Assembly: GCA_030825115.1 (NCBI GenBank)
Contig: JAPJQL010000024.1
Span: 1-56,965, forward strand
Direction of reading: 5' to 3'
Origin: Lachnospiraceae bacterium
Lineage (GTDB): Bacteria; Bacillota; Clostridia; Lachnospirales; Lachnospiraceae
DNA length: 56,965 nt
A model generated the notes under the pieces. It saw nothing but the letters and a program-made list of their open reading frames with translations, had not been told where the DNA came from and made no database searches. Position 1 is the first letter of the stretch. The number at the start of each line of letters is the position of its first letter. Positions 34,323 through 42,055 of this stretch are shown here, piece by piece. The position numbers and the translations under genes were made by a program.

Positions 34323-35570
34323 ATGAAATATATCGTAATGTTAGGCGACGGAATGGCAGATTACCCGGTGGAAGCGCTGGGAGGAAGGACTCCGCTTGAA
34401 GTGGCAAAGAAGCCGAATATCGACAGGCTGGCGCGGCACGCCGAGCTTGGCATGGCAAAGACAGTGCCGGATGGGATGAAGCCGGGCAGTGACGTGGCAA
34501 ATCTCTCCGCGATGGGATATGATCCGCTGGACTGCTATACAGGACGTTCTCCCCTGGAGGCGGTCAGCATCGGCATCCGGATGTCGGATACGGACGTGGC
34601 GTTCCGGTGCAACCTGGTGACTTTGTCCGATGAGCCGGAGTACAGCGACAAGACGATGGTGGATTACAGTTCCGGCGAGATTACGACGGAAGAGGCCGCA
34701 GAGCTGATCCGGGCGGTGGATGAAGCGTTCCGTACAGACGAGATCCTCTTTTATCCGGGAATCAGTTACCGGCACTGCATGATCTGGCATGAGGGACCGG
34801 TGGGTCTGGACCTGACCCCGCCCCACGATATTTCCGACAGGAAAGTGACGGAACATCTGCCGAAAAATCCTGTCATTCTCGACTTGATGAAGCGAAGCTA
34901 TGATATATTAAAAGACCATCCGGTAAACCAGGCAAGACGGGCGCGCGGACTGAATCCGGCAAACTCTGTCTGGCTGTGGGGAGAGGGGACAAAGCCGGGG
35001 GTATCGTTGTTTGAGAAGGCCTACGGTGTGAAAGGCTCTGTCATCTCTGCCGTAGATTTGATCAAAGGCATCGGCATCTGCGCCGGGATGAAGGTGATCG
35101 AGGTTGAGGGCGCGACCGGAAATATCGATACGAACTTCAAAGGCAAGGGCGAGGCTGCCCTGCAGACTCTGATGGACGGCCAGGATCTGGTGTACATCCA
35201 TGTAGAGGCGCCGGACGAGTGCGGTCATCACGGGGATCTGGAAGGCAAGGTCCGGGCGATCGAACTGATTGATGAACTTGTGGTGGGACCGCTGCTTCGC
35301 GGGCTGGAGGCCGCAAAGGAGGATTATTCCATCCTGGTCATGCCGGACCATCCGACGCCGCTTGCCATCAAGACCCATATCTCCGACCCGGTTCCATACC
35401 TGCTGTACCGCAGCACGGACCCGGTAGATTCCGGGATTGAGAGCTATACGGAGAATACCGCAAAGAGTACCGGACGGTATGTGGAGCAGGGGCAGAAGCT
35501 GATGGAGAGGCTGTTAAAAGGTACAGACAAAAAGCATGAATCCCCTGAAATCCGGGACAAAAAAGCCTGA
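34323..35570 (+). CDS. apgM: Cofactor-independent phosphoglycerate mutase, archaeal type
   Basis: The 415-residue enzyme belongs to the ApgM branch of the alkaline phosphatase superfamily. The metal site starts with MLGDGMADYPVE, and the nucleophile Ser is in KPGSDVANLSAMGYDP. Later ligands are in HVEAPDECGHHGDLEGK and VMPDHPTP. It interconverts 3- and 2-phosphoglycerate. Members of this family in some bacteria have been annotated as a homoserine kinase substitute; no threonine gene is nearby to support that here. It follows shikimate kinase closely. Confidence 0.92.
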   Translation: MKYIVMLGDGMADYPVEALGGRTPLEVAKKPNIDRLARHAELGMAKTVPDGMKPGSDVANLSAMGYDPLDCYTGRSPLEAVSIGIRMSDTDVAFRCNLVTLSDEPEYSDKTMVDYSSGEITTEEAAELIRAVDEAFRTDEILFYPGISYRHCMIWHEGPVGLDLTPPHDISDRKVTEHLPKNPVILDLMKRSYDILKDHPVNQARRARGLNPANSVWLWGEGTKPGVSLFEKAYGVKGSVISAVDLIKGIGICAGMKVIEVEGATGNIDTNFKGKGEAALQTLMDGQDLVYIHVEAPDECGHHGDLEGKVRAIELIDELVVGPLLRGLEAAKEDYSILVMPDHPTPLAIKTHISDPVPYLLYRSTDPVDSGIESYTENTAKSTGRYVEQGQKLMERLLKGTDKKHESPEIRDKKA

Positions 35571-35576
35571 CAGGTT

Positions 35577-36521
35577 ATGGCGATGGATAAAGAGAGCAGG
35601 ATGGAGCGCCTGGTAAATGTAGCCAGGCTGTATTATGAAGAAGATAAAACACAGAGCGAGATTGCCTCGAGGTATGGGATATCCCGCCCTATGGTCAGCC
35701 GGCTGTTAAAAGAGGCAAAGAATCTGGGAATCGTGGAAATCCGTATCCAGACGCCGGAACAGCCCGGCGGACAGTCAAAAGAGCGGCTGGAGAAGCTTCG
35801 CCGCAGTTTTGGAATCTGCGGAGGGGCAGTGGTAGCGGATGGATATAACGACATCACGACCAATGCTGCCATTGCAGACACGGCTCTTGGCTATCTGACG
35901 GAACTGGGGCAGGAGCGGCTGGGAATCGGATGGGGGCATATCATCGGGGATCTGGTTGCGAGAATTGAACGGGATGAGTCGCCGGTATCGATATCCGGCC
36001 ATGTCTGCCCGCTGATTGGCAATGGAGGAGTCGGGCTGAAAAATTATCATTCCAACGAACTGGTGCGGGTCATTGCCGAGCACAGCGGCGCGGAGCCGGA
36101 TTTTATCTACAGTCCGGCATGTGTGCTGTCGGAACAGGAACTGATGCTGACGAAGGAGCTGGAGAATTACCGCACGGTCTATCAGGCGTGGGAGCAGCTG
36201 GATGTGGCGCTTGTGAACATCGGAAACTTTCCGTCGGTACCGGATTTTGCTTCGGAGGCCCGCTATGGGGACCTGCTTGTAAAACGTAAGGCAGTCGGCC
36301 GGATCCTGAATTACTTTGTGGATATTGACGGGCATATCATCCACTCGGACACGGATTATGCCATTCAGATACCGCTGGAACTGCTGGGGCGGGTCCGCCA
36401 TGTCGTGGGAATCTGCTCTGCCAATACCAGGGCAAAAGCCCTTTGCGGGGCTTTGCGCTCCGGGTATATCAATCACATTATTGCGCCGGAGCATGTGATC
36501 AGGGCAGTCTTGGAAATGTAA
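35577..36521 (+). CDS. SorC/DeoR-type sugar-binding transcriptional regulator
   Basis: The 314-residue product has an N-terminal helix-turn-helix (VARLYYEEDKTQSEIASRYG, then ISRPMVSRLLKEAK) and the SorC effector domain with GIGWGHIIGDLV, CPLIGNGGVG and the closing VVGICSANTRAKALCGALRSGYI. SorC-type proteins respond to sugar phosphates. It starts seven bases after apgM but is followed by a regulated promoter and the DhaL-DhaK-aldolase genes, which are its probable targets. MDKES at 35583 is an alternative start; no strong ribosome site decides. Confidence 0.92.
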   Translation: MAMDKESRMERLVNVARLYYEEDKTQSEIASRYGISRPMVSRLLKEAKNLGIVEIRIQTPEQPGGQSKERLEKLRRSFGICGGAVVADGYNDITTNAAIADTALGYLTELGQERLGIGWGHIIGDLVARIERDESPVSISGHVCPLIGNGGVGLKNYHSNELVRVIAEHSGAEPDFIYSPACVLSEQELMLTKELENYRTVYQAWEQLDVALVNIGNFPSVPDFASEARYGDLLVKRKAVGRILNYFVDIDGHIIHSDTDYAIQIPLELLGRVRHVVGICSANTRAKALCGALRSGYINHIIAPEHVIRAVLEM

Positions 36522-36525
36522 AATA

Positions 36526-36553
36526 GTTACATATGTAATAAATATGGTATAAC
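36526..36553 (+). promoter_or_regulatory. Promoter with overlapping palindromic operator before dhaL
   Basis: TTACATATGTAA (36527-36538) is a perfect 12-base palindrome overlapping a -35-like GTTACA. The extended -10 box TGGTATAAC ends at 36553. A near copy, TTACATATGTTA, sits at 36698-36709 and contains the dhaL start codon. Both are good SorC operator candidates. Confidence 0.5.
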
Positions 36554-36629
36554 GCATGGTTGCTGTCATCAGAACTGTGCGTTATTTTTGTGCAAAGTGA
36601 TTAAAAAAATATAAAGTATGACGATTTTA

Positions 36630-36658
36630 TTGACAAGAATGCGGGCGGGTGTTAGGCT
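36630..36658 (+). promoter_or_regulatory. Second promoter candidate of the dhaL operon
   Basis: TTGACA (36630-36635) with TAGGCT (36653-36658) 17 bases downstream; the -10 is weak. Confidence 0.45.
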
Positions 36659-36703
36659 TTATTTAGCATAGTGGAAAAAGAAATAATGGAAAGGAGGTTA
36701 CAT

Positions 36704-37333
36704 ATGTTACTTTTAAAGCCGGAGATAATTCGGATGCTCCGGGGGGCAGCGGCGTTATGGATGGAGAACAAGGACCGTCTCAGCGAAATTGATTCCCGGT
36801 TTGGAGATGGGGACCATGGCGTTACGATCGGCAAGATTGCAGGTCTGATGCAAAAAAGCCTGGATGTATGGGAGGACGACGATATTGAGAAGTTCCTCCA
36901 GGATTTGGGGGACAGCATCATGGAGATTGGCGGCGGCAGTGCGGGACCTCTCTATGGAACGATGGTTGGAGGACTGTCGGAACCGCTGTCCGGTGGAAAC
37001 GGGATTGACGGGGCCATGCTGAAACGGATGTTTGCAGAGAGTCTTTCGGCTATGGAAGATATCACGACGGCCAAAGTGGGGGATAAGACCATGATGGATG
37101 CCCTGATTCCGGCCGCAGAGGCGGCATCCAAAGCTTCGGACGATGTGATGGAGATCTTGAAGGCAGCGGCGGAGGCGGCAGAACAGGGAGCGGTCGACAG
37201 TGAGCAGTACGTATCAAGGTTTGGAAGGGCAAGAAGCTACAAAGAGCAGACGATTGGCACGCCAGATGCGGGGGCGGTCAGCACGTCACTGTTTTTCAGG
37301 GGGCTTTATAAAGGTTTGCAGGACGGCGATTGA
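36704..37333 (+). CDS. dhaL: Dihydroxyacetone kinase-like L subunit (nucleotide-binding)
   Basis: This 209-residue protein carries the DhaL nucleotide/Mg site EIDSRFGDGDHG, with Asp30, Asp35 and Asp37 as in known DhaL proteins. It also has GGGSAGPLYGTMVGGL, GDKTMMDALIPA and RARSYKEQTIGTPDAGA. It transfers phosphate to the substrate held by DhaK. AAAGGAGG four bases before ATG 36704 gives the start, although the frame is open from 36671. No DhaM phosphotransferase gene is in the cluster, so the phosphate source may be ATP, or PEP through a DhaM encoded elsewhere. Confidence 0.9.
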   Translation: MLLLKPEIIRMLRGAAALWMENKDRLSEIDSRFGDGDHGVTIGKIAGLMQKSLDVWEDDDIEKFLQDLGDSIMEIGGGSAGPLYGTMVGGLSEPLSGGNGIDGAMLKRMFAESLSAMEDITTAKVGDKTMMDALIPAAEAASKASDDVMEILKAAAEAAEQGAVDSEQYVSRFGRARSYKEQTIGTPDAGAVSTSLFFRGLYKGLQDGD

Positions 37334-37389
37334 ATGTCGTGGCGGAATTAGCGCGGCAACACATGGATGGAATAGGAGAAGAGAAAAAG

Positions 37390-38388
37390 ATGAAGATGAA
37401 AAAATTTATTAATAACCCGGAAAACCTCACACCGGAGCTGCTGGAAGGATTTGCAGAGGCGCACAAGGACCTTGTGAAGCTGGGGGAGAACCGCATGGTC
37501 ATCAATAAAAACCTGGAGCATGCAGACCGCGTGACCATCGTAACCCAGGGCGGTTCCGGCCATGAGCCGGCGATCAGCGGGTTTGTCGGCGAAGGCATGG
37601 TGGACATCTCGGTTGTCGGCGATGTATTTGCGGCCCCGGGACCTCAGGCCTGTGTGGATGCGATCAGGATGGCGGACAGGGGAAAGGGTGTCCTCTATAT
37701 CGTTTTAAATCACGCAGGCGATATGCTGACAGGCAACCTGACCATGAAAAAATGTGAAAAAGAAGGGCTGAATGTCTTAAAGGTAGTGACACAGGAAGAC
37801 ATTGCCAATGCGCCAAGGAGCAATTCGGATGACAGGCGCGGCCTGGTGGGCTGCATTCCGACCTACAAGATTGCAGGAGCAGCCGCAGCAGAGGGCAAGA
37901 GCCTGGAAGAGGTTGCCGCTATTGCCCAGCGTTTTGCAGACAATATGGCGACTCTGGCAGTGGCCGTGACAGGGGCGACCCATCCTGCTACGGGAAGCCT
38001 GCTTGCCGACCTCGGCGAGGACGAGATGGAGATTGGCATGGGACAGCATGGAGAGGGAGGAGGCGGACGCCAGCCTCTAAAATCCGCGGACGAGACGGCA
38101 AAAATCATGCTGGACGGGCTGCTTGCCGACCTGGACATCAAAGAGGGCGAGAAGATCATGTTGATCCTCAATGGAACGGGTGCGACCACGCTGATGGAAC
38201 TGTTTATCATCTACCGCAAGTGCGTATCTTATCTGAAGGAGAAGAACATCGAGATCGTTGCCAACTATGTAGGGGAACTTCTGACTGTACAGGAGCAGGG
38301 CGGCTTCCAGATGTTTATGGCGAGAATGGATGATGAACTTCTGCACTATTGGAATGCGCCGTGCAATACCCCATATCTGAAAAAGTAG
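37390..38388 (+). CDS. dhaK: Dihydroxyacetone kinase-like K subunit (substrate-binding)
   Basis: The 332-residue protein shows the DhaK core: TQGGSGHEPAISGFVGEG with His58, LNHAGDMLTGNL, and EIGMGQHGEGG with His220, the residue that forms the covalent hemiaminal with the ketone substrate. The DhaK fold accepts dihydroxyacetone and, in relatives, other short or branched ketoses. The frame is open from 37330, but ATG at 37390 begins the conserved part and has AGGAG upstream. Gene order L-K is the reverse of the common K-L-M order. Confidence 0.9.
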   Translation: MKMKKFINNPENLTPELLEGFAEAHKDLVKLGENRMVINKNLEHADRVTIVTQGGSGHEPAISGFVGEGMVDISVVGDVFAAPGPQACVDAIRMADRGKGVLYIVLNHAGDMLTGNLTMKKCEKEGLNVLKVVTQEDIANAPRSNSDDRRGLVGCIPTYKIAGAAAAEGKSLEEVAAIAQRFADNMATLAVAVTGATHPATGSLLADLGEDEMEIGMGQHGEGGGGRQPLKSADETAKIMLDGLLADLDIKEGEKIMLILNGTGATTLMELFIIYRKCVSYLKEKNIEIVANYVGELLTVQEQGGFQMFMARMDDELLHYWNAPCNTPYLKK

Positions 38389-38416
38389 ATGGTTGAGAAA
38401 TGCGAGGAGGAATGTT

Positions 38417-38737
38417 ATGTCAGCAGAATACATGCATATAGGAATCCCGGTCCTGAATAAAAAAGAGGGGATGACCTACAATGAAGCGATGAAGTTCTGG
38501 GTCAGCAAGGTAGACGACTATGATTTTAAGATTGAATACCTGAAGTTTGAAGAGGGGACTCCGTTTCCGGAGATTCTTTCAAAGCAGCCTCATGTTGCCT
38601 ATAAGGTGGACGATTTGGACCATTATATGGCGCAGGCACAGCAGGTGATCTGCGGGCCGATGGACTGCGGGCCTGGGGTGCGGCTTGCATTTGTCACCTG
38701 GGATGATGCAATTATCGAACTGTATGAAGAGAAATAA
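38417..38737 (+). CDS. Small VOC/glyoxalase-like protein in the ketose operon
   Basis: The 106-residue product begins YMHIGIPVLNKKEGM and ends PGVRLAFVTWDDAIIELYEE, with HVAYKVDDLDHYM between. This is the beta-alpha-beta-beta-beta layout of a vicinal-oxygen-chelate domain, with His near the start, a second His before VDD and Glu in IELYE as possible metal ligands. Such proteins can be isomerases, epimerases or lyases. GAGGAGG before ATG 38417 and its place between dhaK and an aldolase gene suggest an isomerase or epimerase step on the phosphorylated ketose. That role is inferred. Confidence 0.7.
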   Translation: MSAEYMHIGIPVLNKKEGMTYNEAMKFWVSKVDDYDFKIEYLKFEEGTPFPEILSKQPHVAYKVDDLDHYMAQAQQVICGPMDCGPGVRLAFVTWDDAIIELYEEK

Positions 38738-38749
38738 GGAGAGCAGCTC

Positions 38750-39592
38750 ATGTTAGTGAATATGAATACGGTGCTGCGCCATGCGGAGGAAAAGCAGTGC
38801 TGCGTGGGCGCATTTGATACGCCGAACCTGGAGATTCTGATGGCGGTTATCCGTGCGGCGGAGAAGCGGGACGAACCGGTGATCATCCAGCATGCCCAGC
38901 TCCACGAGTCGGAGATGCCGATCCATATCATCGGACCGATCATGGTCCGAATGGCAAAAGAGTCTGCCGTCCCGGTCTGTGTCATGCTGGACCACGGAGA
39001 AGATATGGATTACGTGAAAAAGGCGCTGGATTTGGGCTTTTCGGCGGTCATGTATGATGGTTCTTCCAAATCTTATGAGGAAAATGTCTGGATGACAAAA
39101 GAAGTTGTGGCGCTGGCAAAGGAATACGGCGCTAATGTGGAGGCGGAGATTGGGATTGTGACCGGACATGAAGGGAAGGAATTTAAGATTGACAATGTAG
39201 ATGATGCCTACACCGATCCGGAGCTGGCGGCCCGGTATGTAAAAGAGACCGGCATCGACGCGCTGGCGGCTTCGGTGGGGACCGTGCATGGTTTTTATGC
39301 CACGAAGCCCAAACTGGATTTTGAACGGATTGAGCGGATCAGAGAACTGACCGGCGTTCCGCTGGTGATGCACGGCGGCTCCGGTATCAGTGTGGAGGAT
39401 ACCCAGCATGCCATCCGCTGCGGAATCAGAAAAATCAATTATTTCTCCTACATGTCCAATGCGGGCGTGAAGGGCGTGAAGAAGCTTTTGGAGGAGAAGG
39501 AAGTGAAGTATTTTCATGACCTGGCAAATGCGGCGATTGATGCGATGGAAGAGGATATCTTGAGCGCGATGGCGATGTTTGCGTTGGAGTGA
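38750..39592 (+). CDS. Class II (zinc) ketose-bisphosphate-type aldolase
   Basis: The 280-residue enzyme resembles fructose- and tagatose-bisphosphate aldolases. The catalytic Asp and first Zn ligand are in VMLDHGEDMDYV, with the other His ligands in SVGTVHGFY and PLVMHGGSG. The phosphate-binding loop is KINYFSYM, where typical enzymes have KINV(D/N)T. It is the last gene of the SorC-linked operon and probably cleaves a ketose phosphate to dihydroxyacetone phosphate plus an aldehyde. The atypical phosphate loop argues against plain fructose-bisphosphate aldolase. Confidence 0.88.
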   Translation: MLVNMNTVLRHAEEKQCCVGAFDTPNLEILMAVIRAAEKRDEPVIIQHAQLHESEMPIHIIGPIMVRMAKESAVPVCVMLDHGEDMDYVKKALDLGFSAVMYDGSSKSYEENVWMTKEVVALAKEYGANVEAEIGIVTGHEGKEFKIDNVDDAYTDPELAARYVKETGIDALAASVGTVHGFYATKPKLDFERIERIRELTGVPLVMHGGSGISVEDTQHAIRCGIRKINYFSYMSNAGVKGVKKLLEEKEVKYFHDLANAAIDAMEEDILSAMAMFALE

Positions 39593-39608
39593 AGATGTTT
39601 TAATGTCA

Positions 39609-39638
39609 GGGGGATACCGGCCGGGGCCGGTGTCCCCC
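39609..39638. terminator. GC-rich hairpin between convergent genes
   Basis: GGGGGATACCGG (39609-39620) pairs with CCGGTGTCCCCC (39627-39638). There is no T-run, but its place between two converging stop codons suggests termination. Confidence 0.6.
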
Positions 39639-39644
39639 GTTAAA

Positions 39645-41015
39645 TTACACAGAAGTGTCCTGCAGTATGGTCCTGCCCCATGCGTCAACCAGCCGGTCCA
39701 GCGTGAAGATGGCGTTCGCCGGGCTGGTGGAAGGACATTTAACGGCCGGCCTTCCTGTATGGGGCTCGCAGTATTTACGGTACAGTTTATAGGCGGTATC
39801 GCCGTTTGCGATGATCAGTTCAATGTCGGCGGCGCGTAGCACCCGGTTGATATCCGCGGGAATCACATTGCGGATGCTGCTGTCGCTGGAGCCTTTGATA
39901 TCGCAGGCGGCTATCACATCCCAGATGGCAATGCCGTGGGAGAGGAGCATGTCCTTTTTTTCGTCTATGGTTTCCGGTACCGGGGCGTGCAGCAGGCTTG
40001 CCATCAGCTTCCAGAACCTGTTTTGCGGATGACCGTAATAAAAACTCTTTTCCCTGGATTTTACCGAGGGAAAGCTGCCCAGGATCAGGACGCGGGAGTT
40101 TTCGTCGTAGACCGGCTCGAAAGTGTGGCTGACCCGGGTGTAGCCGGGGGGAAGCTCATCTTCGATATAATCTTCTTCGTCCAATTTTTTTCGTCTCCGG
40201 CTCATGGGAGCTGCCACACCGCCGTCTTTGGCGATGGCAAGGACATAGGCGTTGATACGCAGCTTATTTTCCTCATAAAGGTTCATGCTCTGATAAAGCT
40301 CTTTGTATTCTTTTAAAAGCTGGAACTTTAAAAGAACGGCGTTCGCCTTCTTCCAGTCTGTGCTGACCAAGCTTCCCTTTCGTTTCATGTAATAATAGAT
40401 TGGCGTCTGGATTGCCGTAAACCGCTTGGCATAGCGGATAAAGCTTAAGTTGAACAAGAAGTCCTCACACCAGCGAAGCTCCAGATTCATCCTGATTTCA
40501 TGTTCTTCAATAATGCTGCGGCGGTACAATTTATTCCACAGCACTCCATAATAAAAATCGGCAGGGTCCTGCATCATATATTCTGCATATTGTTCTCTGG
40601 TTAAAAGTCCCCGCTCCCGTATATGCTGTTTCTCTGTAAATACAGCGCCGTCTACCCGGTAAAAATCTGCGATCACAAGGTCGCAGTCGAATTTTCTGGC
40701 GGCATATACAAGGCTTTCGGTAGCGTCGGGGGTCAGCCAGTCATCGCTGTCAAGGAACTGGAGATACTCGCCCTGAGCCATCTCGATGGCCTGGTTGCGG
40801 CTGTCAGAGACACCACTGTTCTCTTTATCAATGATATGGAAACGGTTGTCCATCTTCTCATATTCCCGGCAGACATCCAGGCTGGCGTCTTCGCTGCCGT
40901 CATTGACCACGATGATCTCCATGTCCTGAAATGTCTGCTGCATGGCGCTGTCCAGGCAGCGGCGGAGGTATTTTTCCGCATTGTAGATTGGGATAATAAG
41001 GGATACGTAAGGCAT
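39645..41015 (-). CDS. Family 2 glycosyltransferase fused to a DNA-deoxyinosine glycosylase-like domain
   Basis: One open frame of 456 residues holds two unrelated domains. Residues 1 to about 275 are a GT-A glycosyltransferase: VSLIIPIYNAEKYLRRCLDS, NDGSED, SRNQAI, the DXD-type DSDDW at 89-93 and WCEDFLF. After a basic, acidic linker (SRRRKKLDEEDYIEDELPPG), residues about 293-456 match the uracil-DNA-glycosylase superfamily, hypoxanthine glycosylase type: FEPVYDENSRVLILGSFPSV, FYYGHPQNRFW, CDIKGSSDSSI and CPSTSPANA. The start at 41015 follows AGGAG. The ATG at 40205 in the linker lacks a ribosome site, so separate translation of the second half is unlikely. A cell-surface sugar transferase and a DNA repair enzyme have no obvious shared job. 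Confidence 0.88.
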   Translation of the reverse strand: MPYVSLIIPIYNAEKYLRRCLDSAMQQTFQDMEIIVVNDGSEDASLDVCREYEKMDNRFHIIDKENSGVSDSRNQAIEMAQGEYLQFLDSDDWLTPDATESLVYAARKFDCDLVIADFYRVDGAVFTEKQHIRERGLLTREQYAEYMMQDPADFYYGVLWNKLYRRSIIEEHEIRMNLELRWCEDFLFNLSFIRYAKRFTAIQTPIYYYMKRKGSLVSTDWKKANAVLLKFQLLKEYKELYQSMNLYEENKLRINAYVLAIAKDGGVAAPMSRRRKKLDEEDYIEDELPPGYTRVSHTFEPVYDENSRVLILGSFPSVKSREKSFYYGHPQNRFWKLMASLLHAPVPETIDEKKDMLLSHGIAIWDVIAACDIKGSSDSSIRNVIPADINRVLRAADIELIIANGDTAYKLYRKYCEPHTGRPAVKCPSTSPANAIFTLDRLVDAWGRTILQDTSV

Positions 41016-41111
41016 GTCTGTGTGCTCCTGAAAGTTTCGTTTTTGTATGTTTGGTCTCTTTACCATGATAGCTGATGTAAGAAAAGATTGCAAGCAGGTT
41101 TTGGGCAGCGC

Positions 41112-41140
41112 TTGCATTAGAGGAAATTTTATGTTACACT
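41112..41140 (+). promoter_or_regulatory. Promoter of queT
   Basis: TTGCAT (41112-41117) and TACACT (41135-41140) with a 17-base spacer. Between it and the riboswitch, GCAGAT/ATCTGC around 41160-41200 can close a further folded leader segment. Confidence 0.65.
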
Positions 41141-41207
41141 ACCCCTGCAATAAGGTCGCAGATTCTTTGGATTTGCGTCATTTTCCGGGGATATCTGCAA
41201 GAAACGA

Positions 41208-41252
41208 CCGGTGTGTTCGAGACCTTCCACACCTAAAACAAAACTAAAGGAG
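41208..41252 (+). promoter_or_regulatory. preQ1-I-type riboswitch before queT
   Basis: GGTGTG (41210-41215) and CACACC (41228-41233) form stem P1 around a 12-base C-rich loop. An A-rich tail AAAACAAAACTAAAGGAG follows. The loop CCTT can pair with AAGG of the ribosome site, as in class I preQ1 riboswitches, where ligand binding completes a pseudoknot and hides the site. Control would be at translation. The next gene encodes a predicted queuosine-precursor transporter, the classic target. Confidence 0.82.
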
Positions 41253-41262
41253 ACAACTGAAT

Positions 41263-41775
41263 ATGAGAGAATCAAAAAACAAAGTGCATTTTATGACACA
41301 GGCCGCAATGATTGCGGCAATCTACACTGCGCTGACGGTAGCGTTTGCGCCGATTGCTTACGGACCGATCCAATTCCGGATTTCCGAAGCGCTTTGTATT
41401 CTGCCGTTTTTTACGCCGGCGGCGATACCGGGGCTGTTTCTTGGATGTGCGATATCCAACGGGATGGGTGTGGCGCTTGGAACAGCAGTGCTGCCGGATG
41501 TGATTTTTGGCAGTCTGGCGACCCTGATTGGCGCGGCCGGTTCTTATGCGGTGAGGAAGAACAAGTGGCTGGTCTGCATTCCGCCGATTGCTGCCAATAC
41601 GGTTATCATTCCCTGGGTGCTTCGTTATGCATACGGCGCACCGGAACTGATTCCATTTATGATGCTGACGGTGGGGATTGGTGAGCTTCTGGCGGTTGGC
41701 GTATTGGGGAATCTTTTGCTGGCGGCGCTGGAACAGTATAAAGGGCTGGTTTTTAAAAGAGCACTGAATCGATAG
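41263..41775 (+). CDS. queT: QueT-family queuosine precursor transporter
   Basis: The 170-residue membrane protein has five or six hydrophobic segments and the QueT features MTQAAMIAAIYTALTVAFAP, YGPIQFRISEALCILPFFTP and the IPGLFLGCAISN loop. QueT proteins are the substrate-binding S-component of ECF importers for preQ1 or related queuosine precursors and share the energizing module with other S-components. The ribosome site is part of the riboswitch above. The gene is monocistronic with a strong terminator. No queuosine biosynthesis gene is seen nearby. Confidence 0.92.
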   Translation: MRESKNKVHFMTQAAMIAAIYTALTVAFAPIAYGPIQFRISEALCILPFFTPAAIPGLFLGCAISNGMGVALGTAVLPDVIFGSLATLIGAAGSYAVRKNKWLVCIPPIAANTVIIPWVLRYAYGAPELIPFMMLTVGIGELLAVGVLGNLLLAALEQYKGLVFKRALNR

Positions 41776-41781
41776 GATATT

Positions 41782-41829
41782 CCGGTATCGGACGGAGAAA
41801 ATTACGTCTGATACCGGGATTTTTTGTTT
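41782..41829 (+). terminator. Terminator of queT
   Basis: CCGGTATCGGACG (41782-41794) pairs with CGTCTGATACCGG (41805-41817), followed by GATTTTTTG. Confidence 0.9.
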
Positions 41830-41897
41830 TATGGAAAGTTTATACTTTATGATTAGAGATATAAAGAGATTTTAAAATCTTATGTTGTTAGGAAAAT

Positions 41898-41945
41898 AAA
41901 AAGGTTTACTAGAAAATACAAAATATTTTCTGGTAAACCTTTTTA
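41898..41945. terminator. AT-rich bidirectional terminator ending the Abi-linked RNA
   Basis: AAAAAGGTTTACTAGAAAATA pairs almost fully with TATTTTCTGGTAAACCTTTTT across a short loop, with T-rich flanks on both strands. On the minus strand it would end a transcript coming from the promoter at 42023-42051. Confidence 0.85.
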
Positions 41946-42016
41946 TTTAATAAGCCCAAATCTAGTTTAGTGCACGCACCGCCCTAGTAAAAACCTCTAA
42001 CGATTTTTGTTCTATA
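41898..42016 (-). ncRNA. Candidate small RNA adjacent to the Abi_2 gene (AbiF RNA motif-like)
   Basis: On the minus strand TTGACA (42051-42046) and TAGTAT (42028-42023) form a promoter with a 17-base spacer just after the Abi_2 stop codon. About 118 bases later the strong terminator at 41945-41898 would end the transcript. Between them, AAAAATC (42008-42002) and GGTTTTT (41995-41989) form a 7-base hairpin with loop GTTAGA. A GC-rich segment around 41965-41985 contains GTGCGTGCAC and is flanked by two CTAG motifs. No open frame fits. An 'AbiF RNA motif' near abiF genes has been described from comparative genomics; this arrangement resembles it, but I cannot run the covariance model. Confidence 0.6.
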
Positions 42017-42022
42017 GACGAT

Positions 42023-42051
42023 ATACTACTCTTTTCCGAGATACTTGTCAA
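42023..42051 (-). promoter_or_regulatory. Promoter of the Abi-linked small RNA
   Basis: Minus-strand TTGACA (42051-42046), 17-base spacer, TAGTAT (42028-42023), immediately downstream of the Abi_2 gene. Confidence 0.65.
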
Positions 42052-42055
42052 CTAT

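Noticed and set aside
40180..40240. Separate start for the DNA glycosylase domain at ATG 40205 (minus strand)
   Set aside because: No ribosome site precedes it and the frame is continuous with the glycosyltransferase, so a single fusion protein is the simpler reading.
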